64,000 nucleotides of DNA from Microbulbifer sp. YPW1 (GTDB lineage Bacteria > Pseudomonadota > Gammaproteobacteria > Pseudomonadales > Cellvibrionaceae): assembly GCF_013367775.1 (NCBI RefSeq), contig NZ_CP055157.1, forward strand, positions 2,187,001 through 2,251,000, in the 5' to 3' direction. A model generated the notes under the pieces. The model did not search any database. It was not told the DNA's origin and saw only the letters and a program-made list of their open reading frames with translations. Every line of letters begins with the position of its first letter. The first letter of the stretch is position 1. Positions 48,059 through 57,548 of the stretch are shown here, piece by piece. The translations under genes were made by a program, and so were the position numbers.

Positions 48059-49933
48059 TTAAAAAACTTCGGCAACCAGCACATCGCCGGCAGCGATGAC
48101 CAGTTCATTGAGCTTTCTGGATTGGCCGCTGGTGATGTCGGTCGCAGAGGATTTGTCACCCAGCATTTCCGCCATATGTGCCAGAGGCAGTTCGCGCGGT
48201 CGGTCGCTTTTGTTGATGGCCACCATTACCGTGTCGTTTTCGTCATAGCGGAAATACACATACAGGCCATCGATCGGCGCGAAGTGTTTGAGGTTACCGC
48301 TGTGGATAACCTCTTTGTCCTTGCGCCAGTTGAACAGGGTGCGCACAAACTGCTGCGCCTGTTGTTGCTTCTGGCTCAGCCCTTTGCCGGTAAAGGCGTT
48401 CACCTGGTCGCCGGCCCAGCCGCCGGGGAAATCGCTGCGCACTACACCGTCGTCCCGTTGCTTGGGGCTTTTCGCCAGGATCTCGTCGCCGTAATAGAAC
48501 TGCGGGATACCGCGCATGGTAGCGAGGTAGGCAACGGCCATGCGGTATTTGCCCAGGTCTTCATCCAGCTGGCTGTAGAGGCGGCTGGTGTCGTGGTTGC
48601 CGCCGAAGATCACCAGGTTGTTCGGGTCCGGGTAGAGGGCATCGTTGGCCAGGGATTCGTACAGGGTGACCAGGCCAGTGCTCCAGCTTTCCGGTTTTTC
48701 CAGCCCTTCGCGCAGGCCGTAGTGCAGCGGGAAGTCCATCATGCTTGGCACGTGGGAGACGTAGCCGTTGCGGTTCTTGTTGCCCGCCTGCCAGTAGGCC
48801 ACCAGCGCCGCCTGCCGGGTCCACTCTTCGCCGACGATGTTGAAGTTGGGGTATTCCTGCATCAGGCGCCCGGACCAGCGGGTAAGGAAGTCCGCATCCG
48901 AGTAGGCATAGGTGTCCACGCGAATACCGGAGAGATCAGCATATTCCACCCACCAGATGGCATTCTGGATCAGGTAATTCGCCACGCGCGGGTTGCGCTG
49001 GTTGGGGTCCGGCATGGAGTCCACGAACCAGCCGTCGGTGAACAGCTGGTGATCCTTGTGGCTGGCGTAGGGGTCCATGTGCACGGTGCGGGCGTGGTTG
49101 GTGTACTCGTACTCGCCTTTTGCTGTCCCCTGGCCATTCAGCCAGTTGTCCGCAGGCAGGTCGTCCAGCCACCAGTGTCCGTCGCCGATATGGTTGGGCA
49201 CCATGTCCTGGATCACGCCGATGCCTTTTTCTTTCGCTGCGGCCACGAATGCGCGGAAGCTTTCGTTACTGCCGTAGCGCGGGTCGATGCGGTAGTAATC
49301 GGTGGCGGAATAGCCGTGGTAGGAGTAGGCCGGCTGGTTGTTCTCCAGCAACGGGTTGGGCCAGATCTGGGTGAAACCCATGTCGGCGATGTAATCCAGA
49401 TGGTTCTGGATGCCGGCGATATCACCGCCGTGGCGGCCGCCGGCGTTGTCGCGATCCGGGCCCTCCAGCATGTCCGCGCTGCGGTCGTTGGCGGGGTCGC
49501 CGTTGGCGAAGCGGTCCGGGGTGATCAGGTAAATGACGTCGCTGCTGTCGAAGCCCTGGCGACGGGCTGAGCCATCACGGCGTTTCTTTAGGTCGTAGCG
49601 GAGCACCTGCTGCCAGTCGCCCTTGCGCAGCTGGATCTGTAGTTCGCCGGGCTCGGTGCCCTTGGCGACCGCCAGATTGATAAACAGGTAATTGGGGTTC
49701 GCTTCCCGCTCGGTGCCGGTAACGGTCACACCGGGATAATCTAGCTGTACTTCCGCCTCTGCGAGATCCTCCCCGTGCAGCATCAGTTGCAGCCGGGATT
49801 CCGCCATGTCGGTCCACCAGAAGGGCGGTTCCACACGCTCGACGCGCGCATCGGCCTTATTGGCGGCCACAGAAAGGGGGAGGAGCAGCGTAAACAGCAA
49901 GCTGGCAACCAAGCAGTTTGGGGACTTTGTCAT
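48059..49933 (-). CDS. Neopullulanase / cyclomaltodextrinase-like GH13 (SusA type)
   Basis: This exported enzyme of 624 residues has a signal peptide (to about 23, SVAAN), a Cyc-maltodext_N-type beta domain (about 30-120) and the GH13 barrel. Its motifs are DMVPNHIG (I), GIRVDTYAY with Asp340 (II), IVGEEW with Glu369 (III) and GGNHDTSR with His447-Asp448 (IV). A C-terminal domain ends LVAEVF. The architecture equals Bacteroides SusA and related periplasmic neopullulanases, which cut imported maltodextrins, cyclodextrins or pullulan. It is the first gene of the operon and is divergent from the amylase at 50208. GH31 follows at 43 bp. Confidence 0.92.
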   Translation of the reverse strand: MTKSPNCLVASLLFTLLLPLSVAANKADARVERVEPPFWWTDMAESRLQLMLHGEDLAEAEVQLDYPGVTVTGTEREANPNYLFINLAVAKGTEPGELQIQLRKGDWQQVLRYDLKKRRDGSARRQGFDSSDVIYLITPDRFANGDPANDRSADMLEGPDRDNAGGRHGGDIAGIQNHLDYIADMGFTQIWPNPLLENNQPAYSYHGYSATDYYRIDPRYGSNESFRAFVAAAKEKGIGVIQDMVPNHIGDGHWWLDDLPADNWLNGQGTAKGEYEYTNHARTVHMDPYASHKDHQLFTDGWFVDSMPDPNQRNPRVANYLIQNAIWWVEYADLSGIRVDTYAYSDADFLTRWSGRLMQEYPNFNIVGEEWTRQAALVAYWQAGNKNRNGYVSHVPSMMDFPLHYGLREGLEKPESWSTGLVTLYESLANDALYPDPNNLVIFGGNHDTSRLYSQLDEDLGKYRMAVAYLATMRGIPQFYYGDEILAKSPKQRDDGVVRSDFPGGWAGDQVNAFTGKGLSQKQQQAQQFVRTLFNWRKDKEVIHSGNLKHFAPIDGLYVYFRYDENDTVMVAINKSDRPRELPLAHMAEMLGDKSSATDITSGQSRKLNELVIAAGDVLVAEVF

Positions 49934-50040
49934 CGCGGGCACCTGTGTTGGCTCAGCCTGTTGGGCGATTGTTGTGCGGCTAGTGTCTGGCTAGACCCGT
50001 ACTTTTTTTCACCATTGTGCCGTCTTGTTCGCAATCTGTT

Positions 50041-50126
50041 ATCCCCCTCCCGGCAGGGGGAGTTCTCGCCCGGGCCCGCGAAACGGCCTGGCGCAATATT
50101 CCTCCACGCCCCGGCCGGGGAGGAGG
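50041..50126. promoter_or_regulatory. Two motif-B palindromes between divergent amylase genes
   Basis: The first has TCCCCCTCCC mirrored by GGGGGAG (50042-50062). The second (50099-50126) has CCTCC and GCCCCGG on the left and CCGGGGAGGAGG on the right; its GGGGAGGAGG exactly fits the E. coli MalT box GGGGA(T/G)GAGG. They sit centrally in the 274-bp gap, 108-193 bp from the minus-strand start at 49933 and 82-167 bp before 50208, as expected for a shared regulator of both operons. Confidence 0.55.
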
Positions 50127-50207
50127 TCAACCATCCCCGTATTTCCGACCATGCGATCAGAGCCTTCTAGCAGGCTCGCCAACTCACAGAAAAATAATCC
50201 ACAAGAG

Positions 50208-52484
50208 ATGATGAAAATGTTGAGAGAAACACTAGCCCTCGCGGGCCTGTTGCTCTGTGCGAGCGCGACCGCTCAGGCGGAGTGGTTCCTGCGCGGGACC
50301 CACAACAACTGGCAGGCGGACCAGATGCAGAATCTGGGCAGCAACACCATGTTGGCGGACGACGTGGTCTTCACCAGCGCCGGCGAGATCAAGTTTGACC
50401 GCTGGGGGGACTGGAGCGAAAACTACGGCGCGAACGGCCAGCAAAACGGCAACAATATTGCCGTCCCCGCCGGTACCTGGGATATCAAGTTCTACACCGA
50501 TACCAAGGACTACCACATCCTGCCCGCGGAAGACCCGGAAACCCCGGACGCGACCCTGCATCTGCGCGGCACCCACAACGGCTGGGCTGCCGGGGACCTG
50601 CTGGCCCGCATTGGCGAGACCGATGAATACGATGCCTGCCGCAACTTCGCCAGCGGCGACGGCAACGGCGGCCCGCGCTTCAAAATCGACCCCAGTGGCA
50701 GCTGGGCGGGCAGTCAGTTCCCGGCCCAGGATGTGGCCGCCAGTGGCTGGACCTACATCGTGGCCAATGGCGCCAACAACAGCCTGGTGAGCGTCACTAC
50801 TGACCTGGGCGAAAACTGTGGCGTCGCGGCCGCGGACAGCGATGGCGACGGCGTGCCGGACAGCCAGGACAACTGCCCCAACACACCGGCCGGTACTGCG
50901 GTGGATGCCAACGGTTGCGCAACCACCCAGCCCGGGTTGGCCGACTTCCGCAATCGCAGCATGTACTTCGTGTTTGTGGACCGTTTTGCCAATGGCGATC
51001 CCAGCAACGACAACGGCAACAACGCCGCGGCCACCTCCACCAGCAAATCCGCCGGCGGCCTGTCCGAGTGGAAAAAATACTGGGGTGGCGATATCCAGGG
51101 CCTGATCGACAAACTCGACTACCTGGAAGCCCTCGGCGTAACCGCCATCTGGGTTACCCCGCTGAACGACAATATCGACAACTCCGGATCAGATGGTGCC
51201 TACCACGGTTACTGGGGGCGCGACTTCTACGAAGTGGATGAGCACCTGGGGGACTGGGCGCTGGTGGATCAGCTGGATGCAGAGATGGAAGCGCGCGGCA
51301 TGAAGCTGGTGCTGGATATCGCCCTGAACCACTCCAACCAGGACGATCAATATGAGTTCGGTTCCCTCTACAAAGAAGGCACCTTCATCACCGACTTCCT
51401 GCAGGACAACGGTACCTGGTACCACCGCAACGGCGCCATCGCCGACTGTGGCGACAGTGACCCTAACACCCAGTGTTTCGGCGAGTGGGACGACCCCTGG
51501 TCCTTTACCAACAAGACGCTGTTCAACCTGACCGACTTCAACCACGGTATTAACAGCAACAGCGTCGCAGACCAGTACCTGATCGACGCGGCACTGAAGT
51601 GGATGAGCCACGGCGTGGACGCCTTCCGCATCGATGCCATCAAGCATATCGAGCCGAACTTTATCAACCGCTTCAGCAGCGCGGTGCGCGCCGTGAACCC
51701 GGATGTGTATATTTTCGGTGAATGGTATGGCGCCGGTGCCGGCGAGAGCCTGTCCATGCAGTTCCTGAACGAGGGCCGCGGCTCCGAGCTGCTGGACTTC
51801 CAGCTGCGCAACCATATCGAGCAGGCCATCGCCGGCGACATCACCATGACCCAGCTGAACACCCACATCGAATCCCGCCCCGGGGCGATGAACAATCGCG
51901 ACAGCTGGCAGCCGATCTTCCTGGATAACCACGATGCGACGCGCACCAGCGTATTCCTGCAGACCACCGGTCCGGTGGACAACGGTCGCACCGGCAAAGG
52001 CTTCTCCAAGTCTCTCGCCGACGCGCGCCAGAACCTGGGGATGGCGCTGGTCATGACCCTGCCGGGTATTCCCACCATCTACTACGGCAGCGAGCAGAAC
52101 AGTACCTGGTTTACTGCTAATGGCGATGGCCAGGTAGGGCACGACCCGTACAACCGCGAAGGCATGCCATCTTTCAGTGAAACCACGGAAGCCTTCCAGA
52201 TGATCAGTGCGCTGGCCGAACTGCGCGCACAGAGCCCGGCACTGGCGTCCGGCAGCTACACCCAGCGCTGGGTCAACGGGGATATTCTGGTGTTCGAGCG
52301 CACCGCCGGCAGCGATGTGGTGATGGTAGCGGTCAACCGCGGCGGCAGCACCTCGATCAATGTGAGCAACCTGGACCTGGCCGACGGGCAGTACAACAGC
52401 CTGGTGGGCAGTGATTCAGTGAACGTCAGCGGCGGCTCCGCGGTACTGAATCTGGACGCCAATGAAGTGATCGTGCTGCATTGA
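50208..52484 (+). CDS. Secreted alpha-amylase with N-terminal starch-binding-like modules
   Basis: This 758-residue extracellular enzyme has a signal peptide (to about 24, AQAE). Two repeated beta-sandwich modules begin WFLRGTHNNW (about 25-105) and LHLRGTHNGW (about 115-200). A thrombospondin type 3 calcium repeat (DSDGDGVPDSQDNCP, about 210-240) joins these to the GH13 domain. Motifs are DIALNHS (I), DAFRIDAIKH with Asp476 (II), FGEWYG with Glu505 (III) and LDNHDATR with His575-Asp576 (IV). The first module resembles the N-terminal module of the giant redox fusion. Start ATG 50208 (or 50211) follows CAAGAG. It likely makes the oligosaccharides that the second receptor imports. Confidence 0.92.
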   Translation: MMKMLRETLALAGLLLCASATAQAEWFLRGTHNNWQADQMQNLGSNTMLADDVVFTSAGEIKFDRWGDWSENYGANGQQNGNNIAVPAGTWDIKFYTDTKDYHILPAEDPETPDATLHLRGTHNGWAAGDLLARIGETDEYDACRNFASGDGNGGPRFKIDPSGSWAGSQFPAQDVAASGWTYIVANGANNSLVSVTTDLGENCGVAAADSDGDGVPDSQDNCPNTPAGTAVDANGCATTQPGLADFRNRSMYFVFVDRFANGDPSNDNGNNAAATSTSKSAGGLSEWKKYWGGDIQGLIDKLDYLEALGVTAIWVTPLNDNIDNSGSDGAYHGYWGRDFYEVDEHLGDWALVDQLDAEMEARGMKLVLDIALNHSNQDDQYEFGSLYKEGTFITDFLQDNGTWYHRNGAIADCGDSDPNTQCFGEWDDPWSFTNKTLFNLTDFNHGINSNSVADQYLIDAALKWMSHGVDAFRIDAIKHIEPNFINRFSSAVRAVNPDVYIFGEWYGAGAGESLSMQFLNEGRGSELLDFQLRNHIEQAIAGDITMTQLNTHIESRPGAMNNRDSWQPIFLDNHDATRTSVFLQTTGPVDNGRTGKGFSKSLADARQNLGMALVMTLPGIPTIYYGSEQNSTWFTANGDGQVGHDPYNREGMPSFSETTEAFQMISALAELRAQSPALASGSYTQRWVNGDILVFERTAGSDVVMVAVNRGGSTSINVSNLDLADGQYNSLVGSDSVNVSGGSAVLNLDANEVIVLH

Positions 52485-52504
52485 TGTAACTGTTGATAAA
52501 ACGC

Positions 52505-52538
52505 AAAAGCCCCGGGTTATCTGCCCGGGGCTTTTTTT
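52505..52538. terminator. Bidirectional terminator after the secreted amylase
   Basis: AAAAGCCCCGGG (from 52505) pairs with CCCGGGGCTTTT, followed by a T run. It sits between the convergent amylase and AraC genes, 20 bp after the amylase stop. Confidence 0.9.
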
Positions 52539-52550
52539 ATTGCTATGGGT

Positions 52551-53564
52551 TTATTCCGCCTGAAGGCCTTTCTGCCTGCGATACTCGCCGGGCGTAATCC
52601 CCATCCAGTCCCTGAATGCCCGGGTAAATGCACTCTGCTCGGAGTAACCCAGCAACATCGCCACGTCGGCATAAGATAGCTGTGCATCCTGCAGATATTT
52701 CTTCGCCAGTCGCTGTCGCAGCCCGGCCACGATGCTGCGGTAACTGTAGCCCTCGGTGGCCAGCAAACGGTAGAAGCTGCGCAGGGAGTATCCCATCTGC
52801 CGGGACACGGTTCTGGCGGAAGTGTCGCCGTCCTTCATCGCCATCAGAATCTGTTGCTGTAGCGCCTCGAAGAAATCTTCGAAGTTCTGTGAGCGGTTTT
52901 CCCCGTCGGACTTAAGCAGCGCCTGCGCCTGGCGGTCGAAGATCTTGCGCATGTACGGGTCCGAGCTGCTGATGGTCATCCACAGCAGCTTTGCCGGCAG
53001 GTCCACCATCAGGCAATCGGTGTTGAATTTTACCGGGCACTGCAGCAGTTGCTCGTACAGTGCGGGGTTTTCCGGCGGCGCAAAGGGCAGTCCCACCTGG
53101 ACCGGCGGCAGCGGCTTGCCGATCAGGCTCTGGTAGAGGGCGATAAAAATCGACACACCAAATTCACAGGAAATAGGCGTTTCCACATCCTGCAGGTGCC
53201 AGCGGTAGCGTATTACATCGTTGCCCACCTCCACCCGGGTGCTCAGGTTGGAAAGCACCAGCGTCTGGTAGTGCCCATAGCGGGTCAGCGCCTGCCCGAG
53301 GGTGCTGCACGCGGTGAGCAGATAACCCACAAGACCGAAGTCCCTGGGCTCGACGGTTCTTCCGATCTTTATGCCGAATGCCGGTTCCGGATCCAGCGTA
53401 TTCAGCTCGTGCAACAGGGCGTCGAATTCCCGGTTTTCCATGGTCTTGCGCGACTGTAGCTGCGCCAGCTTTTGCGCAAACCCGGGCGCCACCATGCCGC
53501 GGGATTCGACATGGCGCTGCAACACGGCAAGAAAACTGGTGGGGATGATGGCGGCTTCAGGCAT
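52551..53564 (-). CDS. AraC family transcriptional regulator
   Basis: This 337-residue cytoplasmic regulator has an N-terminal ligand-binding domain of the Arabinose_bd type (PF12625; about 20-205) and a C-terminal AraC double helix-turn-helix (about 235-335; SYADVAMLLGYSEQSAFTRAFRDWMGITPGEYR). ATG 53564 is preferred to 53609. It is divergent from the ferredoxin-molybdopterin fusion (138 bp between starts), so it probably regulates that gene and not the amylases, from which a terminator separates it. The ligand is unknown. Relatives of this type often control lipid- or aromatic-related genes. Confidence 0.88.
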   Translation of the reverse strand: MPEAAIIPTSFLAVLQRHVESRGMVAPGFAQKLAQLQSRKTMENREFDALLHELNTLDPEPAFGIKIGRTVEPRDFGLVGYLLTACSTLGQALTRYGHYQTLVLSNLSTRVEVGNDVIRYRWHLQDVETPISCEFGVSIFIALYQSLIGKPLPPVQVGLPFAPPENPALYEQLLQCPVKFNTDCLMVDLPAKLLWMTISSSDPYMRKIFDRQAQALLKSDGENRSQNFEDFFEALQQQILMAMKDGDTSARTVSRQMGYSLRSFYRLLATEGYSYRSIVAGLRQRLAKKYLQDAQLSYADVAMLLGYSEQSAFTRAFRDWMGITPGEYRRQKGLQAE

Positions 53565-53701
53565 GGGGTGAGTGTTCGATCTTTGGCACAAAATGTCAAC
53601 GGGTGCCAAATCGTCAATACAAGATCCCAGCCCTTACCTAATATCCCCGGGACAAGTATCAGAATAATCGCACCATCGATGAGAGTGAGGGAGCCCGCCC
53701 C

Positions 53702-56700
53702 ATGACCTATGTCGTCACCGAAGCCTGTATCAACCATAAACACACCAATTGTGTGGATGTGTGCCCGGTGGATGCCTTCCGCGAGGGGGAAGCGATGCTG
53801 TATATCGACCCCGCAACCTGTATCGATTGCAACGCGTGTTTAACCGAATGCCCGGAGCGCGCCATTCATCCGCAATCCGCGGTGCCCGAAGCACAGCAGC
53901 ACATGATCGCGCTGAATGCCGAGCAGGCGAGGGTACTGCCGCCCATCCGCGAAAGTGTATTCCAGGCGGCGGCGACCCACGCGCAGTCGGCCCTGAGTGC
54001 CCGCTTTGCCGTAGTGGGCGCCGGCCCCTCCGGTTTCTATACCGCCGAGGCGATTCTGAAAAACATGCCCTCAGCGCAGGTGGATATTTTCGAGCGGCTG
54101 CCAACGCCCTTTGGCCTGGTGCGTTACGGCGTCGCGCCGGACCACCCGCGGATAAAATCCATCAGCGCCAGCTTTGAGCGGATCGCAGAGCATCCGCAGG
54201 TGCGTTTTTTCGGCAATGTGGCCATTGGTCGCGATATCTCCATCGCGGAATTGAATGCGCTGTATCACGGGGTGGTGGTCGCCACCGGCGGATCGCAAAG
54301 CCGCAAGCTATCCATTCCCGGCGCGGATGCCGCGAATATCTTCGGCGCTTCCGAATTCGTCAGCTGGTACAACGGCCACCCGGACAACCAGTCCCTGCAA
54401 CCGGATCTGGCAGGTCGGCGTGCGGCGGTGATCGGTATCGGCAACGTGGCCCTCGATATCGCGCGCATCCTGGTATTGCCCCACGAGACACTGGCCAAAA
54501 CCGATATCGCCGATCCGGCCCTGCTGGCACTGCGCGACAGCAATATCCAGGAGGTCTGCCTGCTGGCCCGCCGGGGTGTGCTGCAGGCGGCGTTTACCCC
54601 CAAAGAACTGGAACAGCTGATCGCCCTCGAGGGGCTGGACCTGATCATTGACCCCCAGGACCTGGTACTGGACGCGGCATCGGAAGCGGAACTGGCGAAG
54701 CCTGCAAACGGTGAAGCGCGGCAGAACCTGGCGCTGTTGCGCAAGGTGGCCGAGCGGCCGCCGAGTGGAAAACCCGGTACCAAGCGCATCCGCTTTCTGT
54801 TTCTGAGCAGCCCCGAATCCATCGAGGAAGAGGGGGCGAGTAAACGGCTGCATATCCTTCGCAACCGCTTGCAGCGCGATGAGGAGGGGCGAGTGCGCGC
54901 TGTTCCTACCGAAGAAACGTCGACGCTGGAAGTGGGGCTGATCATCAACGCCACCGGTTATCAGGGCACTCCCATCGAGGGGCTGCCATTCGATGCGCGC
55001 GGCGGTGTTATCCGCAATGACGCGTCCCGCGTTGGGGGTGAGGAAAGCCACACCTACGTGGCGGGCTGGATCAAGCGCGGTGCGAGTGGTGTGATCGGCA
55101 GTAACAAACAGTGTGCGACGGAAACCGTTACCCGGTTGCTGGCCAACCTGCCGCAAACACTGGAAACGCCCGCTGGCGATATCGAGCAGGTGTTCGCACA
55201 GAAGCAGGTGGAAGCCGTCAGCTTTGCCGACTGGCAGTTGCTGGACCAGCACGAGCAGGCCCAGGGTGCCCGGCAGGGCCGGCCGCGCTGCAAGGAAACT
55301 TCCATTGAGGGAATGCTAAAAGTCATCCGCGAGGCCCGCGCCGCCGCGATTGCGGAGTCCGAAGCCCGGGCCAAACTGCCGGTCAAAACCCACTACCGCA
55401 GCTGCACCCTGTGTGAGGCCATGTGCGGCGTAGAAATCCAGTATCGCGGCCGCGAGATCATCGCGATTTCCGGCGATAAGAAAGACCCCCATAGTTGGGG
55501 TCATATCTGCCCGAAAGGCTATTCGTTGCAGGATTTACACAATGATCCCGACCGCTTGAAAAAGCCCCTGCGCAAAGTGGATGGCCAGTGGCTGGAAGTG
55601 GAGTGGGACGAAGCACTGGACTACGCCGCCCGCGGCCTGGCCACCGTGCAGGAGAAGTACGGCGAGGATGCCTTAGCGGCTTACTGGGGCAACCCCACTT
55701 CCCACAATCTCGGGCTGCTGCTGGCCACCAACAAACTGAAGAAAGCGCTGAATACCCGCAATATCTTTACCGCAGCCTCCCTCGACCAGATGCCCCATCA
55801 GCTCTGTTCCTACCTGATGTTTGGCCACGGTCAGGTGTTCACCATTCCGGATCTCGACCATACCGATTACATGTTGATGCTCGGCGCCAACCCGGCGGCG
55901 TCCAACGGCAGTCTGATGTCCGCCGGGGATGTATTGAAGCGGCTCGAAGGGATTCACCAGCGAGGCGGAAAACTGGTGCTGATCGATCCGCGCAAAAATG
56001 AAACCGCGCGCTACGCCCAGGAGCACCACTTTATTCGCCCGGCCACCGACGCCATTTTTCTGGTCGGCCTGATCCAGCACGTGATCCGCAAGGAACTGTA
56101 CAAGCCCGGAAGGTTGCAGGGCATGCTCGATCACTGGGATGCATTACTGGACAACTTCAACCTCTTTTCCATGGCCGAAATCGCCCAACTGTGCGGCATT
56201 GAACAGGCAGAAATTGAACGTATCGCCGAGGAGTTTGCCACGGCCGAGCGGGCCATCTGCTACGGCCGTATGGGGGTGTCGGCGCAGGCCTTCGGTGCCC
56301 TCAACCACTACCTGATCAATATCCTGAATATACTGACCGGCAACCTCGACCGCAGCGGCGGCATGATGTTTACCAGGCCCGCAGTGGACGCCGCGGTGAA
56401 GCCGCGCCAGGCCGGCAGCTTCAATACCTACCAGAGTCGCGTGCGCGGTTTGCCGGAATTCAATCGCGAACTGCCCGCCTCCGCTATGGCCGAGGAGATG
56501 ACCACCCCCGGGGAAGGGCAGGTGCGCGGCTTTATCTGCATTGCCGGTAACCCGGGGCTCTCTTCGCCAAACAGTCGCCTGCTGGAACAAGGCATGTCCG
56601 AACTGGACTTTATGGTTTCGCTGGATTTCTACCTGAACGAAACTTCTCGCCACGCCGACGTCATCCTGCCGCCCACAGGCCCGCTGGAGCATGAACAATA

Positions 56701-57520
56701 CGACCTGGTGTTTAACCTGCTTTCGGTACACAACACCGCAAAATTTGCCGAGCCACTGTTTCCTCACGAAGAAGGCGCAAAGTCCGATTGGGAGATCATG
56801 AACGGCCTGATCGAGCGGCTGGAGGCAATCAAGCACGGCAGCAGCAAGCCGCAGACCATGACCCCGAATCAGATACTCGACTTCGCGCTGCAAAATGGCC
56901 CCTACGGAAAGTGCTTTGATGAATATCGCGGTAACGAGATCATTCACCACGAGGAGGGTCTCAGCCTGGAAAAATTGAAGGCATTTCCCCATGGTCTCGA
57001 TCTGGGTCCACTGCAACCCAGCTTCCCCGACTATCTGTTTACCGAAGACCGGAAAATTCACACCATGCCCGGTGAATTCATCAAAGACCTGGAGCGCCTG
57101 AAGCAATTCGCCAGTGAACTGCAGCAGCAAAGCCCGCTCAAGCTGATCGGCCGCCGGGATTTGCGCACTAACAATTCCTGGATGCACAACAGCAAGCGTC
57201 TGGTCAAAGGCAAGGACCGCTGCGGCCTGTTTATGCACCCGCTGGATGCGGAAAAATACAAGCTACAGCACGGCAGCAGAGCCCGTATCGCATCCCGGGT
57301 TGGGCAGCTGAGTGTGGTAATCGAAGTCACTGACACCGTCATGCCCGGCGTCGTTTGCCTGCCCCACGGCTGGGGCCACAATCTGGAAGGCGTGGAACTG
57401 CGGGTGGCAAAAACCAATCCGGGAATCAATTCCAACGACCTGACCGATGACCGTATGGTGGACGCGCTATCGGGCAATGCCGTACTGAATGGCATCCCGG
57501 TGGAAGTTTCGCCCCTTTGA
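53702..57520 (+). CDS. Ferredoxin - ferredoxin:NADP reductase - molybdopterin oxidoreductase fusion
   Basis: This 1,272-residue soluble protein joins three electron-transfer parts. Residues 1-60 are a 7Fe ferredoxin with C9, C17, C21 and C40, C43, C46, C50; the ligands expected from Azotobacter FdI are all kept. Residues about 100-490 are an FprA/adrenodoxin-reductase-like FAD and NAD(P) domain (VGAGPSGFYTAEAI, FERLPTPFGLVRYGVAPDH). From about 560 there is a molybdopterin oxidoreductase with a [4Fe-4S] site (C568, C571, C575, C603) and a C-terminal molydop-binding domain ending near VCLPHGWGHN. The usual Cys/Sec molybdenum ligand is not apparent in FTAASLDQMPH. NAD(P)H-driven reduction or oxidation of an unknown substrate is likely. 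Confidence 0.85.
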   Translation: MTYVVTEACINHKHTNCVDVCPVDAFREGEAMLYIDPATCIDCNACLTECPERAIHPQSAVPEAQQHMIALNAEQARVLPPIRESVFQAAATHAQSALSARFAVVGAGPSGFYTAEAILKNMPSAQVDIFERLPTPFGLVRYGVAPDHPRIKSISASFERIAEHPQVRFFGNVAIGRDISIAELNALYHGVVVATGGSQSRKLSIPGADAANIFGASEFVSWYNGHPDNQSLQPDLAGRRAAVIGIGNVALDIARILVLPHETLAKTDIADPALLALRDSNIQEVCLLARRGVLQAAFTPKELEQLIALEGLDLIIDPQDLVLDAASEAELAKPANGEARQNLALLRKVAERPPSGKPGTKRIRFLFLSSPESIEEEGASKRLHILRNRLQRDEEGRVRAVPTEETSTLEVGLIINATGYQGTPIEGLPFDARGGVIRNDASRVGGEESHTYVAGWIKRGASGVIGSNKQCATETVTRLLANLPQTLETPAGDIEQVFAQKQVEAVSFADWQLLDQHEQAQGARQGRPRCKETSIEGMLKVIREARAAAIAESEARAKLPVKTHYRSCTLCEAMCGVEIQYRGREIIAISGDKKDPHSWGHICPKGYSLQDLHNDPDRLKKPLRKVDGQWLEVEWDEALDYAARGLATVQEKYGEDALAAYWGNPTSHNLGLLLATNKLKKALNTRNIFTAASLDQMPHQLCSYLMFGHGQVFTIPDLDHTDYMLMLGANPAASNGSLMSAGDVLKRLEGIHQRGGKLVLIDPRKNETARYAQEHHFIRPATDAIFLVGLIQHVIRKELYKPGRLQGMLDHWDALLDNFNLFSMAEIAQLCGIEQAEIERIAEEFATAERAICYGRMGVSAQAFGALNHYLINILNILTGNLDRSGGMMFTRPAVDAAVKPRQAGSFNTYQSRVRGLPEFNRELPASAMAEEMTTPGEGQVRGFICIAGNPGLSSPNSRLLEQGMSELDFMVSLDFYLNETSRHADVILPPTGPLEHEQYDLVFNLLSVHNTAKFAEPLFPHEEGAKSDWEIMNGLIERLEAIKHGSSKPQTMTPNQILDFALQNGPYGKCFDEYRGNEIIHHEEGLSLEKLKAFPHGLDLGPLQPSFPDYLFTEDRKIHTMPGEFIKDLERLKQFASELQQQSPLKLIGRRDLRTNNSWMHNSKRLVKGKDRCGLFMHPLDAEKYKLQHGSRARIASRVGQLSVVIEVTDTVMPGVVCLPHGWGHNLEGVELRVAKTNPGINSNDLTDDRMVDALSGNAVLNGIPVEVSPL

Positions 57521-57548
57521 GCGGGTTTGTAATTAAGACGGGTTAAGC

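Noticed and set aside
48122..49570. 482-codon plus-strand open frame
   Set aside because: Shadow of the neopullulanase-like gene on the minus strand.
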